Assembly: GCA_001858525.1 (NCBI GenBank)
Contig: LAPX01000007.1
Span: 124,001-188,000 of the forward strand
From: Vampirovibrio chlorellavorus
GTDB taxonomy: Bacteria; Cyanobacteriota; Vampirovibrionia; Vampirovibrionales; Vampirovibrionaceae
Reading direction: 5' to 3'
Length of the DNA: 64,000 nucleotides
Shown here: piece after piece, positions 7,872 to 16,935 of the stretch
How the letters are laid out: each line of letters begins with the position of its first letter
Numbering within the stretch: position 1 is the first letter of the stretch
Translations under genes and position numbers: made by a program
Notes under the pieces: generated by a model
Told to the model about the DNA's origin: nothing
Database searches by the model: none
Seen by the model: the letters and a program-made list of their open reading frames with translations, nothing else

Positions 7872-8900
7872 GTGTTTGACCCCGTTACGCAGGCATTCTG
7901 GATTCCCTTCATTTTTATTGTAGGGCTTTGCGTGGGCAGTTTTTTAAATGTCATGGCCCTGCGCTTTCTGGCCGATGAGCCCATTGTGCTGCCCCCGTCC
8001 CATTGTCCCCAGTGCAATACCAAACTGCGCCCCATTGATAACATTCCCGTAGTCAGCTACTTGCTACTGGGGGGTAAATGCAACAGCTGTAAAGCCTCTA
8101 TCAGTATTCAATACCCGCTCATCGAGCTGGCCACCGGGGCACTGTTCTGCTTTACCGTTTGGTTTTTTGGCCTGAACTGGCAATCGGTTTTTTTAATGTT
8201 TATGATTGCCAACCTGGTTGTCATTTTTATCACCGACCTGCGGGAAAGCCTGATTTTTAATTTCAACTCCATCTACATGCTCATTCCGGCCGGGCTGCTC
8301 TACAGCCTGCTGAATCTGGGCGGGATTGAGGGAACGGCCTTTACTCTGGACCTGGGTTCTATTGTGCTGCATGTCCCCGAGGCCATCACTTCGGCCCTGC
8401 TGGCCATGCTCATTTCGCTGGTCTTCTTTGAGGGCATGATCCTGCTTTCGCTGTTCTTCTTTGGCACAGAGGGCTTTGGTCACGGAGATACCTTTTTGAT
8501 GATGGGCGCTGGCGCATTTTTAGGCTGGCCGCTCACGGTTTTATCGCTGGGTCTCGGGTTTCTGGCACAAACCATTCCAGCCATCCCCCTGCTGATTATT
8601 CAATGGATTCAAAACAAGCAGTATGTCTCTCTCATCTCTGGCGCCGTGGCCCTAATCGCTGGCACCAGCCCGATGCTGTTGATGAACGCCGGCCTTCCCG
8701 TGGAAACCACCACCTGGATCAGTTTAGGCTGCCTTTTGCTCTCGCTGGTTTCGCTGCTGGTGTTCCTTAAACAAGTTCGCACCGCCCAAACCTTTACGTA
8801 TTTGCCGCTAGGCCCCGCCCTGATTATCGGCATTCTGGTGTCCCTGTTCTGGGGAAATGATTTGATAGGCTGGTACCAGCACTACTTGCTCCGGCACTAG
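7872..8900 (+). CDS. pilD: type IV prepilin peptidase / N-methyltransferase
   Basis: Polytopic membrane aspartyl protease that cleaves leader peptides of type IV prepilins and methylates the new N-terminus. The N-terminal A24 domain shows VGSFLNVMALR and a zinc site of two CxxC pairs (CPQC near residue 42, CNSC near residue 66). The catalytic aspartates are ITDLRE near residue 120 and the GHGD motif near residue 203. About eight hydrophobic segments are present. Length (342) is somewhat above the usual 230-290. The start is a GTG at 7872 after AGAAAGAAAA. A pilin substrate candidate is encoded at 37370-37984. Confidence 0.92.
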   Translation: MFDPVTQAFWIPFIFIVGLCVGSFLNVMALRFLADEPIVLPPSHCPQCNTKLRPIDNIPVVSYLLLGGKCNSCKASISIQYPLIELATGALFCFTVWFFGLNWQSVFLMFMIANLVVIFITDLRESLIFNFNSIYMLIPAGLLYSLLNLGGIEGTAFTLDLGSIVLHVPEAITSALLAMLISLVFFEGMILLSLFFFGTEGFGHGDTFLMMGAGAFLGWPLTVLSLGLGFLAQTIPAIPLLIIQWIQNKQYVSLISGAVALIAGTSPMLLMNAGLPVETTTWISLGCLLLSLVSLLVFLKQVRTAQTFTYLPLGPALIIGILVSLFWGNDLIGWYQHYLLRH

Positions 8901-9048
8901 TCAACGCGGCGCTTGCACTAATCCTATTAGTCTGGCCGTCCATTTTTTGTGTTAATCTCTTCATTGAGATTAATCAATTTCAACGGTCGGTTTTAATTCT
9001 CGTAAGCCCTCTCAAGACGCCAACACGTCCTTACGCTGGAGAAGTCCC

Positions 9049-9687
9049 GTGCTTGCTTTCCATTTCCTGAATCATCGCATTCTGGTAGACCCCATCTACG
9101 GCCTGGAAGTCCTGAACCACATGTGGGCCACCGAACCGGTTGGTACCACCAGCATCCTGCTAACTTCCATTGGCCTGCTGATTACCCTGACCTTTAAATT
9201 ACTGGACTTTATGTGGGACATTTACAAGGAACGGGCCCGACAAGGTCGACTGAAAGTGGAACTGACTGTAGAATCCGGCCCGGATGGCGAGCCTGCCCTG
9301 TGTGCCATTGTTTCAAATGTGGGCCGGGAACCCGTGGTGGTTCGGGATATTGGCTATACCAAGCCTCGCTTAATTGGCAGCGAGTTCATTCGACTGCAAA
9401 CCCAAGCTTCGCCCTTACCGCATGCCTTAAACGCCCGCGAACTGATTCGAATTCATAACATCACCGAAAACGAGGCCGACCTGCATCAGTTATTGGGCCG
9501 CTTTCGGGTTAAGGACTCTATGGGCAAGCTGTGGGAAGTCCCCGATTTGGAGATTCGCAAGGCCCGACGGGCTTTAAAAAGCCTGCGCGGCAAATCGCAT
9601 CCTGCGGAAAAAGGCCCAAAGCCGCTGCCCCGCACAGAAATACTGGCCCAACTGGAAGCCAGTGCCCCCATCTCCACCCAGAATTAA
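9049..9687 (+). CDS. hypothetical membrane-anchored protein
   Basis: No family recognised. The 212-residue protein starts at a GTG preceded by GGAGAAG. It has one clear transmembrane segment (about residues 33-52, TTSILLTSIGLLITLTFKLL) close to the N-terminus, then a soluble part with beta-rich character (LKVELTVESG and CAIVSNVGREPVVVRDIGY). The latter resembles small beta-sandwich domains seen after single membrane anchors in many hypotheticals. The C-terminus is basic and Pro-rich. The gene precedes trpS, which has its own promoter. Confidence 0.6.
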   Translation: MLAFHFLNHRILVDPIYGLEVLNHMWATEPVGTTSILLTSIGLLITLTFKLLDFMWDIYKERARQGRLKVELTVESGPDGEPALCAIVSNVGREPVVVRDIGYTKPRLIGSEFIRLQTQASPLPHALNARELIRIHNITENEADLHQLLGRFRVKDSMGKLWEVPDLEIRKARRALKSLRGKSHPAEKGPKPLPRTEILAQLEASAPISTQN

Positions 9688-9746
9688 AGGCCCCTTAAAC
9701 ATAATTTTGGCCGCTGCGCCCGGCGCTGTCTTTTCAGAATCCGGCA

Positions 9747-9775
9747 ATGACAGCCGTTGGCGCTTCCCCTATAAT
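9747..9775 (+). promoter_or_regulatory. trpS promoter, near-consensus
   Basis: ATGACA (9747-9752), a 17-base spacer and TATAAT (9770-9775) form a strong promoter. Transcription should start about 7 bases on, at 9781-9783, directly before the trpS ATG at 9785, which implies a leaderless or near-leaderless mRNA. Confidence 0.7.
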
Positions 9776-9784
9776 GGGGGCACT

Positions 9785-10843
9785 ATGACTGAGCTAAGCC
9801 AATCCCCCCCCGCCCCCACTGAAATTCTCAACCTGAAAGAAATCGAAAAGCTGCCCGCTTCGGCCAAAGTGGTCATGTCTGGCATGCGCCCCACCGGAAA
9901 GCTCCACTTGGGGCACTATATGGGGGTTCTCAAAAACTGGGTCACTTTACAAAAGCAGTACCCCTGCTTTTTCTCCATTGCCGACTGGCATGCCCTGACC
10001 ACCAAATACGATGACACGGCCAGCTTGAGAGAGAACATCCTTGAAATGGCCCTGGACTGGCTGGCCGCAGGGATTGATCCACAAAAAGCCACCCTGTTTG
10101 TGCAGTCTTCCATCCCGGAAATTGCCGAATTACATTTACTACTAAGCATGATTACCCCAGCCAAGTGGGTACAAACCGATCCCACCCTGAAAGACATGGT
10201 GGCCATGCTGCATGAGGATTTGTCTTACGGGTTATTGGGCTATCCAGTGCTGCAAACCGTTGATATCCTCTCGGTTCGGGCAGGCCTGGTGCCGGTGGGC
10301 AAAGACCAATTGGCGCATTTGGAGATTTCCAGAGATATTGCCCGACGCTTTAATCACCTTTACCAGACGGATTTATTCGCCGAACCTCGCCCTCTGTTGA
10401 CCGAAACGCCCATGCTGATTGGCCTGGATGGCCGCAAAATGGGGAAATCCTTCAACAATGCCATTTACTTGAGTGATTCCGCCGAAGAGACCTGGAGCAA
10501 GGTCAAGACGGCCATTACCGATCCGGCCCGGGTCAAACGCACCGACCCTGGCAACCCGGAAAATTGCGAAGTGGTTTACAAGTACTATCAGGCCTTTGCC
10601 GATCAAAGCGCCCAGGAATTGACCGCTGAAGAATGCCGTTCCGCCAGCCGTGGCTGTATGGACTGCAAAAAGCAGCTGGGTGAACTGATTAACGCCCAAA
10701 TGGCCCCGATGCGGGAACGAAGAGTCCTGTATGCTTCCGATAAGGTCCAGGTTGAAGCCCTTTTAAAAGCTGGCAGCGAAAAAGCCCGGGCCCGTTGCCA
10801 GGAAACCCTTCAGCAAGTTAAAAGTTTAATGAAACTGTTCTAA
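9785..10843 (+). CDS. trpS: tryptophanyl-tRNA synthetase
   Basis: Class I synthetase that charges tRNA-Trp in the cytosol. The ATP-binding HIGH-type signature is GKLHLGHYMG (about residues 38-47), preceded by the family hallmark GMRPTG, and the KMSKS loop reads KMGKS. Conserved EIAELHLLLSM and VGKDQLAHLEISRDIARRF are also present. The start chosen is the ATG at 9785, giving 352 residues; the open frame continues upstream to 9662, but that stretch contains the promoter. A C8 tract occurs at codons 7-9. No trp biosynthesis gene is adjacent. Confidence 0.95.
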   Translation: MTELSQSPPAPTEILNLKEIEKLPASAKVVMSGMRPTGKLHLGHYMGVLKNWVTLQKQYPCFFSIADWHALTTKYDDTASLRENILEMALDWLAAGIDPQKATLFVQSSIPEIAELHLLLSMITPAKWVQTDPTLKDMVAMLHEDLSYGLLGYPVLQTVDILSVRAGLVPVGKDQLAHLEISRDIARRFNHLYQTDLFAEPRPLLTETPMLIGLDGRKMGKSFNNAIYLSDSAEETWSKVKTAITDPARVKRTDPGNPENCEVVYKYYQAFADQSAQELTAEECRSASRGCMDCKKQLGELINAQMAPMRERRVLYASDKVQVEALLKAGSEKARARCQETLQQVKSLMKLF

Positions 10844-10985
10844 CAACGACCCCAGTGACCGAAGAAAAAAGAAAACAGCGTAGTCAGGGACACACGCTGC
10901 CAAAAGGGGACAATAAGGGTCTGTTGTCAGTTGACGAATCTGTAAAACCGGCTCCTCGAACCAGTTTTTATAAACTTTGACTGCC

Positions 10986-11007
10986 TCTCGGCACCTAAAT
11001 GCCGAGA
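10986..11007 (-). repeat. perfect 8-bp hairpin over the stop codon
   Basis: TCTCGGCA (10986-10993) and TGCCGAGA (11000-11007) flank a 6-base loop. It overlaps the end of the Phe-rich gene. No immediate T run follows on either strand, so it may stabilise the mRNA 3' end rather than act as a classical terminator. Confidence 0.5.
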
Positions 11008-11273
11008 CCGCCACCCAGAAACAGGTTGGTACCACTGCCTGGGAACAGGCTCGGTGCCTGAATAGGGGCATCAAAAAAGCTTTGAAAGGTAGTGTTAAAG
11101 GAAAATGGATTGAATTGCGGATAAAACGCAGTGTTTAAAGGCTGCCCGCTGGAGAAAAATAGCAAAGCACCGATATCTTGCGAAAATGCAGCCCGCTGAC
11201 CACTGGGCAAGTTAGGAAAAACACCCTGAAACAAAAAGGGGTTTGGGAAAAAAACGCCGCCTGGTACTGACAT
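10995..11273 (-). CDS. Phe-rich, nearly uncharged small protein
   Basis: No family recognised. The 92-residue product contains 17 phenylalanines and many Gly, Pro, Ser and Asn, with only one Arg and two Asp and no Lys, Glu or Cys. The pattern of Phe dispersed among Pro/Asn/Gly resembles self-associating low-complexity proteins rather than a membrane protein. A strong GGAGGA lies 9 bases before the ATG, which supports translation. An 8-bp hairpin TCTCGGCA/TGCCGAGA (10986-11007) overlaps the stop codon. The gene is preceded by 270 bases of noncoding DNA, consistent with its own promoter. Confidence 0.6.
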   Translation of the reverse strand: MSVPGGVFFPNPFLFQGVFPNLPSGQRAAFSQDIGALLFFSSGQPLNTAFYPQFNPFSFNTTFQSFFDAPIQAPSLFPGSGTNLFLGGGLGI

Positions 11274-11542
11274 TACCGTTGTCCTCCAAAAATTCAGACT
11301 GATGGATCTAAAAAAGACTTAACCAATGCTGACTATATGTCGCCATCAATCCGTTCATTAACTCTCTCTGGTAATCAAAAGATATAGTTCAGCCAATTTA
11401 ATAAAAACAAACAAAAGAGCAGGATTGCTTCCCCCCCAAATTGGTGTAACAAATCCATTACAATGCCCCTGCAAAAAGCTCCATTCCACGCCTGTGGGTG
11501 GTCTTTTGCGACCTCTAATTTGGGTCTGTATCCTGATTGGAA

Positions 11543-12415
11543 CTAAAAGGAGTTACTGGGCCTGGCATTGGACAACTTGAACACTTCCTGTTCCTTTCCC
11601 CCAAAAACGTACAAACCCATCGAATGAAATTTATAAGCCAGACTTTGCCCGTCCGCCTCCAGCACATCCCGGACGCACTGGGAAAAAACAATACTGTTCG
11701 GCCCCGAGAAAGAAGTGATCAGTCTCATTTCCTGCAAGGCTTCCACAGTGGTTAAAGCGCAATCAATGGCATGGATGCCAATTCGAAAGGGAGGCTGGGG
11801 GTCCTTGGGGCGCAGCAGGGCATAATAATTCAGAACAGATTGCGAAACACCCATGGCATACTGCAAACATTGAGAGAGTGATGGAAATTCCAGTGTCAGG
11901 TGACCCACATTCCGCTCCAACGGATTTGCCGCCTGACGCGCAGGACCCTGTTCCAGCAATTGCCCTCCAGCAGGACATTGTTCAAAATCATAATGGATCT
12001 GAACCAGATAGCGCCTGTTCGTGACGACCTTTTTTTGCCGAGTCTCCTGAAGGGCCTGCAGTTTCCTCAAGCGTTTGCGCTGTAATTCAGCCTGCTGCTC
12101 GAGATCCTGACGTTGTTCAGAGGTTTTCAGGTACTCTGAGAGAATGCTCATACCAAAAAACGCCGCTGTGAACACGCAAGCCACAATCCCCTGGTTAGTT
12201 GAGATTTCCTGCCCATTAAAATGGAGAACGGGTGGCTTGATAAACAACTCTACACAGGCATTCAAGGGCGTAAAAAAATGAGTCAATGGCACCAGAAACG
12301 GTTTTAATACACGCATATTAACCGCAAGTAGCAGCCAATGAAAAATGGCCACAGGCGAAATAACCGCAAACAAGGCGGCCAGCACGTCACACAGAATATA
12401 CAGAATTCGCAGCAT
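11543..12415 (-). CDS. membrane protein with degenerate class III cyclase domain
   Basis: A 290-residue protein with hydrophobic segments near residues 3-33 and about 84-95, a charged helical linker (about residues 97-130, Gln/Arg/Glu-rich, likely coiled coil), then a cytosolic domain. That domain shows the skeleton of the adenylyl/guanylyl cyclase fold: LVQIHYDFEQ where the first metal strand should be, LEFPSLSQCLQYAMGVSQ, FRIGIHAIDCAL, GPNSIVFSQCVRD in place of GPxVNxAxRv, and FHSMGLYVFGGKEQEVFKL at the end. The metal-binding aspartates and the GGD-type segment appear lost, so catalysis is unlikely; a binding or scaffolding role is inferred. The assignment rests on motif reading only. Confidence 0.55.
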   Translation of the reverse strand: MLRILYILCDVLAALFAVISPVAIFHWLLLAVNMRVLKPFLVPLTHFFTPLNACVELFIKPPVLHFNGQEISTNQGIVACVFTAAFFGMSILSEYLKTSEQRQDLEQQAELQRKRLRKLQALQETRQKKVVTNRRYLVQIHYDFEQCPAGGQLLEQGPARQAANPLERNVGHLTLEFPSLSQCLQYAMGVSQSVLNYYALLRPKDPQPPFRIGIHAIDCALTTVEALQEMRLITSFSGPNSIVFSQCVRDVLEADGQSLAYKFHSMGLYVFGGKEQEVFKLSNARPSNSF

Positions 12416-12598
12416 CGCTCAAAAGGGATGAATGCCCATTTATTGAGGGTTACAATCTCAGGTAAACACGCACACAGAACCCGCTCTCAACATTCACTCA
12501 GCAAGGCCTAAACCTACTTCTCCCCCAGCATAGCCTGAAACCCTGCATTGAGTAGTCCTCTCAATGGAGGAAATCCCGGGGAGTTAGGCTGAAAGCAT

Positions 12599-13708
12599 TC
12601 AAACTTGTGCCGAATGTGGATGCATTTGCAGAATGTTATACGCCGTATCTCTTTGAGCAGCGTCAAAACCAGCCCGGTGAATGACCTTAACCATCTCTTC
12701 CACGCTCTTGCGAGTTGGATTTATGCCGCATTGAGTCACCACGTTCTCTTCCAACAGAAGTCCACCCATATCGTTGGCTCCCATTCTGAGAGCGGTTTGA
12801 CCAATTTTCAGACCCTGGGTAATCCAGGAGGCCCCGATATTGGGGATATTATCCAGCACAATGCGGGCCAAGGCGCTCACTTTGAGATACTCCACCCCGG
12901 TCGCCGGCGGATTGGGTAGTTTTTCCAGCTTGGTATTGGGTTTCTGGAACGTCCAGGGAATAAAGCTGAGGAAGCCGCCGGTTTTATCCTGCAAATTCCG
13001 AATCTGGAACAGGTGATCCACAATGTGCCAGTCCTCTTCCATCATGCCAAACATCATGGTGGCAGAGGTTTTCAAGCCCAGCCCGTGGGCCACTTCCATC
13101 ACTTCCAGCCAATCGTGAGTGTTTACTTTTTTGTGGCTGACCTTGCGACGAATGTCATCGTGCAAAATCTCGCCCCCCGCACCGGGAATGGAAGAAATCC
13201 CAGCCTCAATCAACTGCTGAATCACCCATTCCAGGCTTTTACCAGTAATTTGGGTCATATAAGCAATTTCGGTGGGAGAAAAAGAGTGAATGGTCAGCGT
13301 GGGGAAGTCTTTGCGCAAATTGCGCACCACATCCAGGTAGTATTCAAATGGCAAATCGGGATTCACCCCGCCTTGCAGCAACAGTTGGGTGCCCCCGGCG
13401 TCTACCAACTCCTGGGTTTTTTCCTTGATCTGGAAGTAATTCAGGGTGTAAGCGTCCGCGTCTTCTTTGTGGCGATAGAACCCGCAAAACAGGCAATCCA
13501 CATTACACACGTTGGTGTAATTCACGTTGCGATCAATAACGAAGGTGACTGGCGAGCCGGGCGGATGGAACCGGGCCTTGACCGCTTCAGCCATCAGGCC
13601 CAGTTCAAACAAACTGGCTTCCCGCAGCAAGCGAAGGGCTTCGTTTTCATCAATTCTGGGGTGGGAATCTGAATTCAGTGAGGTGGCACTTTGCGCAATC
13701 GTAGACAT
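12599..13708 (-). CDS. mqnC: cyclic dehypoxanthinyl futalosine synthase (radical SAM)
   Basis: MqnC cyclises dehypoxanthine futalosine in the futalosine route to menaquinone, using a 4Fe-4S cluster and S-adenosylmethionine. The cluster motif is CNVDCLFCGF (CxxxCxxC, near residue 70). Family signatures GGTQLLLQGGVNPDLP, SIPGAGGEIL and GANDMGGLLLEENVV are present. The length of 369 residues is right. CofH/MqnE relatives share the fold, but the overall motif set fits MqnC best. No mqnA, B, D or E is in the window. The gene is divergent from the B12/radical SAM gene at 13880. Confidence 0.9.
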   Translation of the reverse strand: MSTIAQSATSLNSDSHPRIDENEALRLLREASLFELGLMAEAVKARFHPPGSPVTFVIDRNVNYTNVCNVDCLFCGFYRHKEDADAYTLNYFQIKEKTQELVDAGGTQLLLQGGVNPDLPFEYYLDVVRNLRKDFPTLTIHSFSPTEIAYMTQITGKSLEWVIQQLIEAGISSIPGAGGEILHDDIRRKVSHKKVNTHDWLEVMEVAHGLGLKTSATMMFGMMEEDWHIVDHLFQIRNLQDKTGGFLSFIPWTFQKPNTKLEKLPNPPATGVEYLKVSALARIVLDNIPNIGASWITQGLKIGQTALRMGANDMGGLLLEENVVTQCGINPTRKSVEEMVKVIHRAGFDAAQRDTAYNILQMHPHSAQV

Positions 13709-13744
13709 CGGTCTGTGTTACTATCCTATAGATTCCGGGCGCTA

Positions 13745-13750
13745 TATAAT
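13745..13750 (+). promoter_or_regulatory. -10 box upstream of the B12/radical SAM gene
   Basis: TATAAT at 13745-13750 in the 171-base gap between mqnC and the gene at 13880. The -35 is not obvious. The resulting leader would be about 120 bases and contains a short open frame starting just after the box. Confidence 0.4.
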
Positions 13751-13879
13751 GCATACCATAGCAGAAAACAATTTACAGCCCAAGGCGTTTACGCAACTCC
13801 GTCACGCATCCCCACAACCCTTTATGTTTGAACCTACCCATTTGCCCACCTCGCAATCCAGGGAGCTTTCCTCCAATTT

Positions 13880-15592
13880 ATGGCCACCACTGAATTGAAA
13901 AAACCGGACACTCGCCCCTCTTACCGCCAGGACGACCATCAGGAAACCTACTTATACAAACCGGTCGCCCCCAACGCCGATGCCTTGCGAGTTGCTATGG
14001 TCTATCCGGCGCCTTATCAAATCGCCATGTCCTCTCTGGGCTTTATGATTCTGTTCAAACAACTGGATATCAACCCGGATATTGACGCCCGACGCATTTA
14101 CGCCGATACCCTGCAAGAGCATAACCCCAAAGAACTGGAACTGATGGGCCTGTCCTTTGCCTTTGAACTGGATATTGTTAAGGTGCTGGACATTTACGCC
14201 GAATACGACATCCCCATGTTCGCCAAGGACCGGGATCGCAGCCATCCCCTGATTTTTGCCGGCGGCCCCGTGCCCATGAGCAACCCGGAGCCCTTTGCCG
14301 AATTCTTCGACTTTTTCCTGATTGGGGAAGGCGAAGAGGTCATGAACACGCTCATGAACGTCTACCGCCAGTATCGCCACCTCACCGATCGGGAGGAACT
14401 CATCCACCGGCTGGCCGTGGAAGTCCCCGGCCTGTACGCACCCGGTATGTATGACGTACATTACGAAGGCCCCGATGGCCCCATTAGCGCCATCGTCCCC
14501 AAATACGAAGATATTCCGGCCCTGGTACAAAAGCAGATTGTGGCGAACATGGATGATTTTATCGCCCATACGCCCATTATCAGCGACAAGGCAATCTTCT
14601 CCAACACCCTGCTGGTAGAGGTGATGCGCGGTTGTGCCCACCGTTGCCGGTTCTGTCTGGCCAGCTACAGTATGCTGGGACCGATGGGTTCTGGGTTACC
14701 GGCAGCCCGGGGCGGCACCATCGAGAAGGTCATTCAGATCATTGAAAACGGTATTCAGTACACCGACAAAGTGGGCCTCTTGGGCGCCTTGGTGTCGGAT
14801 CACCCGGAATTCCCTGCCTTGTGCGATTACCTGGACAGCAAAGAGGGACTGACCATTTCCTCTTCCTCGCTGCGGGTGGACACCATCACCGAGCAGATTG
14901 CCAATACCTTTAAAAAGGGTGGTCAAAAGCAACTCACGCTGGCTATTGAGACCGGCTCCGAGCGCATGCGCCGCCGGGTGAACAAGAATTTGCGCCACGA
15001 GCAAATTTTAGAAGCCGCTGGTACCCTGGCCAAGGCCGGGTTGGAAGGCGTGAAGTTCTACGGCATGGTGGGCTTGCCCGATGAAACCGACAATGACGTG
15101 GAACTGCTGGCAGAACTGCTAAAAGAAGTGCGTAAGGACAATCCCAAGCTCAAAATCCACCTGGGATGCAGCTCCTTTGTGCCCAAGGCGGGTACGCCTT
15201 TCCAGTGGCAGCCCAAAATTGATAACAAAACCGTGGATCAGCGCTTTGAGATTCTGCGCAAAAAGCTGCTCAAAGTGGCCGATGTGCGGGCATCCAGCGC
15301 CAAGTGGGATTACTTTCAGGCCTTTTTATCCCGGGGCGATCGCCGGTTAAGCAAGCTAATCGTGCGGTTCTACCAATTGGGGGGCAGTCTGGGTTCTGTG
15401 AATCGGGCTTATAAAGAGCTGAAACGGGAAGGCCAAATTGATTTCCCGGATCTGGATTGGTACGCCCTCAGAGAGCGCCCTGAGCATGAAATTCTGCCTT
15501 GGGAAATGATTAGCTTGGGCGTGCCCAAGAACATCCTGTACAAGGAAGGGCTTCCCCCTCCGGGCTTTGAAAACGCCGTATTTAAAAACTAG
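13880..15592 (+). CDS. B12-binding-domain radical SAM protein (TIGR03960-like)
   Basis: A 570-residue radical SAM enzyme of unknown substrate. An N-terminal cobalamin-binding-like Rossmann region (about residues 30-200) includes VAMVYPAPYQIAMSSLGF, LMGLSFAFELDI and FAGGPVPMSNPEPFAEFFD. The radical SAM cluster motif CAHRCRFC is near residue 251, followed by AIETGSERMRRRVNKN and GVKFYGMVGLPDET. This order matches the TIGR03960 family, widespread in cyanobacteria and Firmicutes, where it is often near ribosomal or RNase genes; related members modify tRNA or lipids. Substrate is not deducible here. GGGAG lies 14 bases before the ATG. Confidence 0.82.
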   Translation: MATTELKKPDTRPSYRQDDHQETYLYKPVAPNADALRVAMVYPAPYQIAMSSLGFMILFKQLDINPDIDARRIYADTLQEHNPKELELMGLSFAFELDIVKVLDIYAEYDIPMFAKDRDRSHPLIFAGGPVPMSNPEPFAEFFDFFLIGEGEEVMNTLMNVYRQYRHLTDREELIHRLAVEVPGLYAPGMYDVHYEGPDGPISAIVPKYEDIPALVQKQIVANMDDFIAHTPIISDKAIFSNTLLVEVMRGCAHRCRFCLASYSMLGPMGSGLPAARGGTIEKVIQIIENGIQYTDKVGLLGALVSDHPEFPALCDYLDSKEGLTISSSSLRVDTITEQIANTFKKGGQKQLTLAIETGSERMRRRVNKNLRHEQILEAAGTLAKAGLEGVKFYGMVGLPDETDNDVELLAELLKEVRKDNPKLKIHLGCSSFVPKAGTPFQWQPKIDNKTVDQRFEILRKKLLKVADVRASSAKWDYFQAFLSRGDRRLSKLIVRFYQLGGSLGSVNRAYKELKREGQIDFPDLDWYALRERPEHEILPWEMISLGVPKNILYKEGLPPPGFENAVFKN

Positions 15593-15646
15593 CCCATCGT
15601 TATAGGCGGCATCACGCTTCAGACCTGTTTTAGATTTTTCTGGGTT

Positions 15647-16759
15647 CTAGACTTTATCTGGCGACTTTTGAGACGCGCCCAATTTATCTGCGGCCCAATT
15701 GAAGGGCAATAACACGTTATCCAGCAGGCCAGAGACAAACAGGGTGGTTTTCACCCACTTGCCTGCCCCGGTCTGGTCATGCGGAACCACGCCCGGATAC
15801 TTTTGCTCGGTGGCGGTAATGGCAGCGGCGGCTTTTTGCCCAAAGGCCTGTAAAGGATTCGCCTTCTTTTGGGTATTGGAGGATTGAACGCTCTGGATGG
15901 CGGCTTTTCCCAGCATGGTGCCATCTTTAATGCCATGCATGCCCAGCGCCGTGATCAGGACAGCAGCTATATTTTCCCCACTGACAGTATAGTGGGCCGC
16001 CTTGGCTTCCGTCATGGGTTGAGGGTGTCGGGCAGCCTGGATTTCGCTAGCCACGCTGGTGGCCGAACCCCATCCCATAATGCCCAACCCGGACAATCCA
16101 CCCAGAAAGGGGTACTTGGCCCCCAAGAAAGCCACCGCCCCAATCACTCCAGCACTCATGGCCGGATGTTGCTTACAAACCGACACGAAATCCGCCAAAG
16201 AGCGATACATTCCATACAGGCGATAATCCCAGCCGGTGCCCCGGTAACTGTTTTGGCCCGAAGCCCAATAATCCAGCGCTTCCTGACGAGCGGCATTTTT
16301 AAATCGTCGCTCAAAGGGATTTCCGGCAAATTCGGCCTCTATCATTTCCGGCACGCTGGTAAATAGCTTCCCGTGGCGACGAGCCTCGTCCAGAGCAGCC
16401 TGCTCGAATTCCGGCTTCAGCCCTTGTCGGTTTACCCGCGCTAACACCTGAAGCACTTTCTTTTCATCCGTCCCAAAATGGGCTTCCACCGTGGCCCGGC
16501 AAAATTCCCTGGCCAGCATATGGGCATGTTTTTCCCGCTGTTGAATCCAATGACGCTGCCAGTAGAAGTCCAGAACGGACCTTGGCAACACAGACAATGG
16601 CCCAGCGGCTTCTCCGGCCTGCCGCAAAGCCCCCGGATGCAAGGTCGAAAACCGAAGCACGGGCATTACCCGAGAAAATTGCCGAGGCTCATGAGTGCCC
16701 TCAACCGGAAGGGTTGGTTTGAGAACAGGCAAGGCCAACCAGGTATTCTGAATCATCAT
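15647..16759 (-). CDS. hypothetical protein with central hydrophobic helices
   Basis: No family recognised. The 370-residue protein has a basic N-terminal third without signal peptide, a helical middle (about residues 70-180), and a hydrophobic Gly/Ala-rich stretch near residues 195-235 (SAGVIGAVAFLGAKYPFLGG and GLGIMGWGSA) that could form a membrane hairpin. The C-terminal 100 residues are Ala/Lys-rich with another weakly hydrophobic patch. Codon use resembles neighbours. It sits tail-to-tail with the B12/radical SAM gene and divergently from ispG. Confidence 0.6.
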   Translation of the reverse strand: MMIQNTWLALPVLKPTLPVEGTHEPRQFSRVMPVLRFSTLHPGALRQAGEAAGPLSVLPRSVLDFYWQRHWIQQREKHAHMLAREFCRATVEAHFGTDEKKVLQVLARVNRQGLKPEFEQAALDEARRHGKLFTSVPEMIEAEFAGNPFERRFKNAARQEALDYWASGQNSYRGTGWDYRLYGMYRSLADFVSVCKQHPAMSAGVIGAVAFLGAKYPFLGGLSGLGIMGWGSATSVASEIQAARHPQPMTEAKAAHYTVSGENIAAVLITALGMHGIKDGTMLGKAAIQSVQSSNTQKKANPLQAFGQKAAAAITATEQKYPGVVPHDQTGAGKWVKTTLFVSGLLDNVLLPFNWAADKLGASQKSPDKV

Positions 16760-16935
16760 GGCTTACATCAGTTGGGAATGAACAAACTCGGCGTTGAACC
16801 GAAAGCCCATTGTACAGAATCCAGCAGCGCAGCTCAATTCCCTGAACGTACCTATAAATAGAAGGCCCTGCTCTTTCATGCTGGAAGCGATGGCGCTAAA
16901 ATGAGGGCACGTCACCAACAGTGAAGGTAAAAGCG

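Noticed and set aside
9804-9816. C8 tract in the trpS N-terminus as a phase-variation site
   Set aside because: trpS is essential, the run is short and is broken by a G; slippage ON/OFF switching is unlikely.
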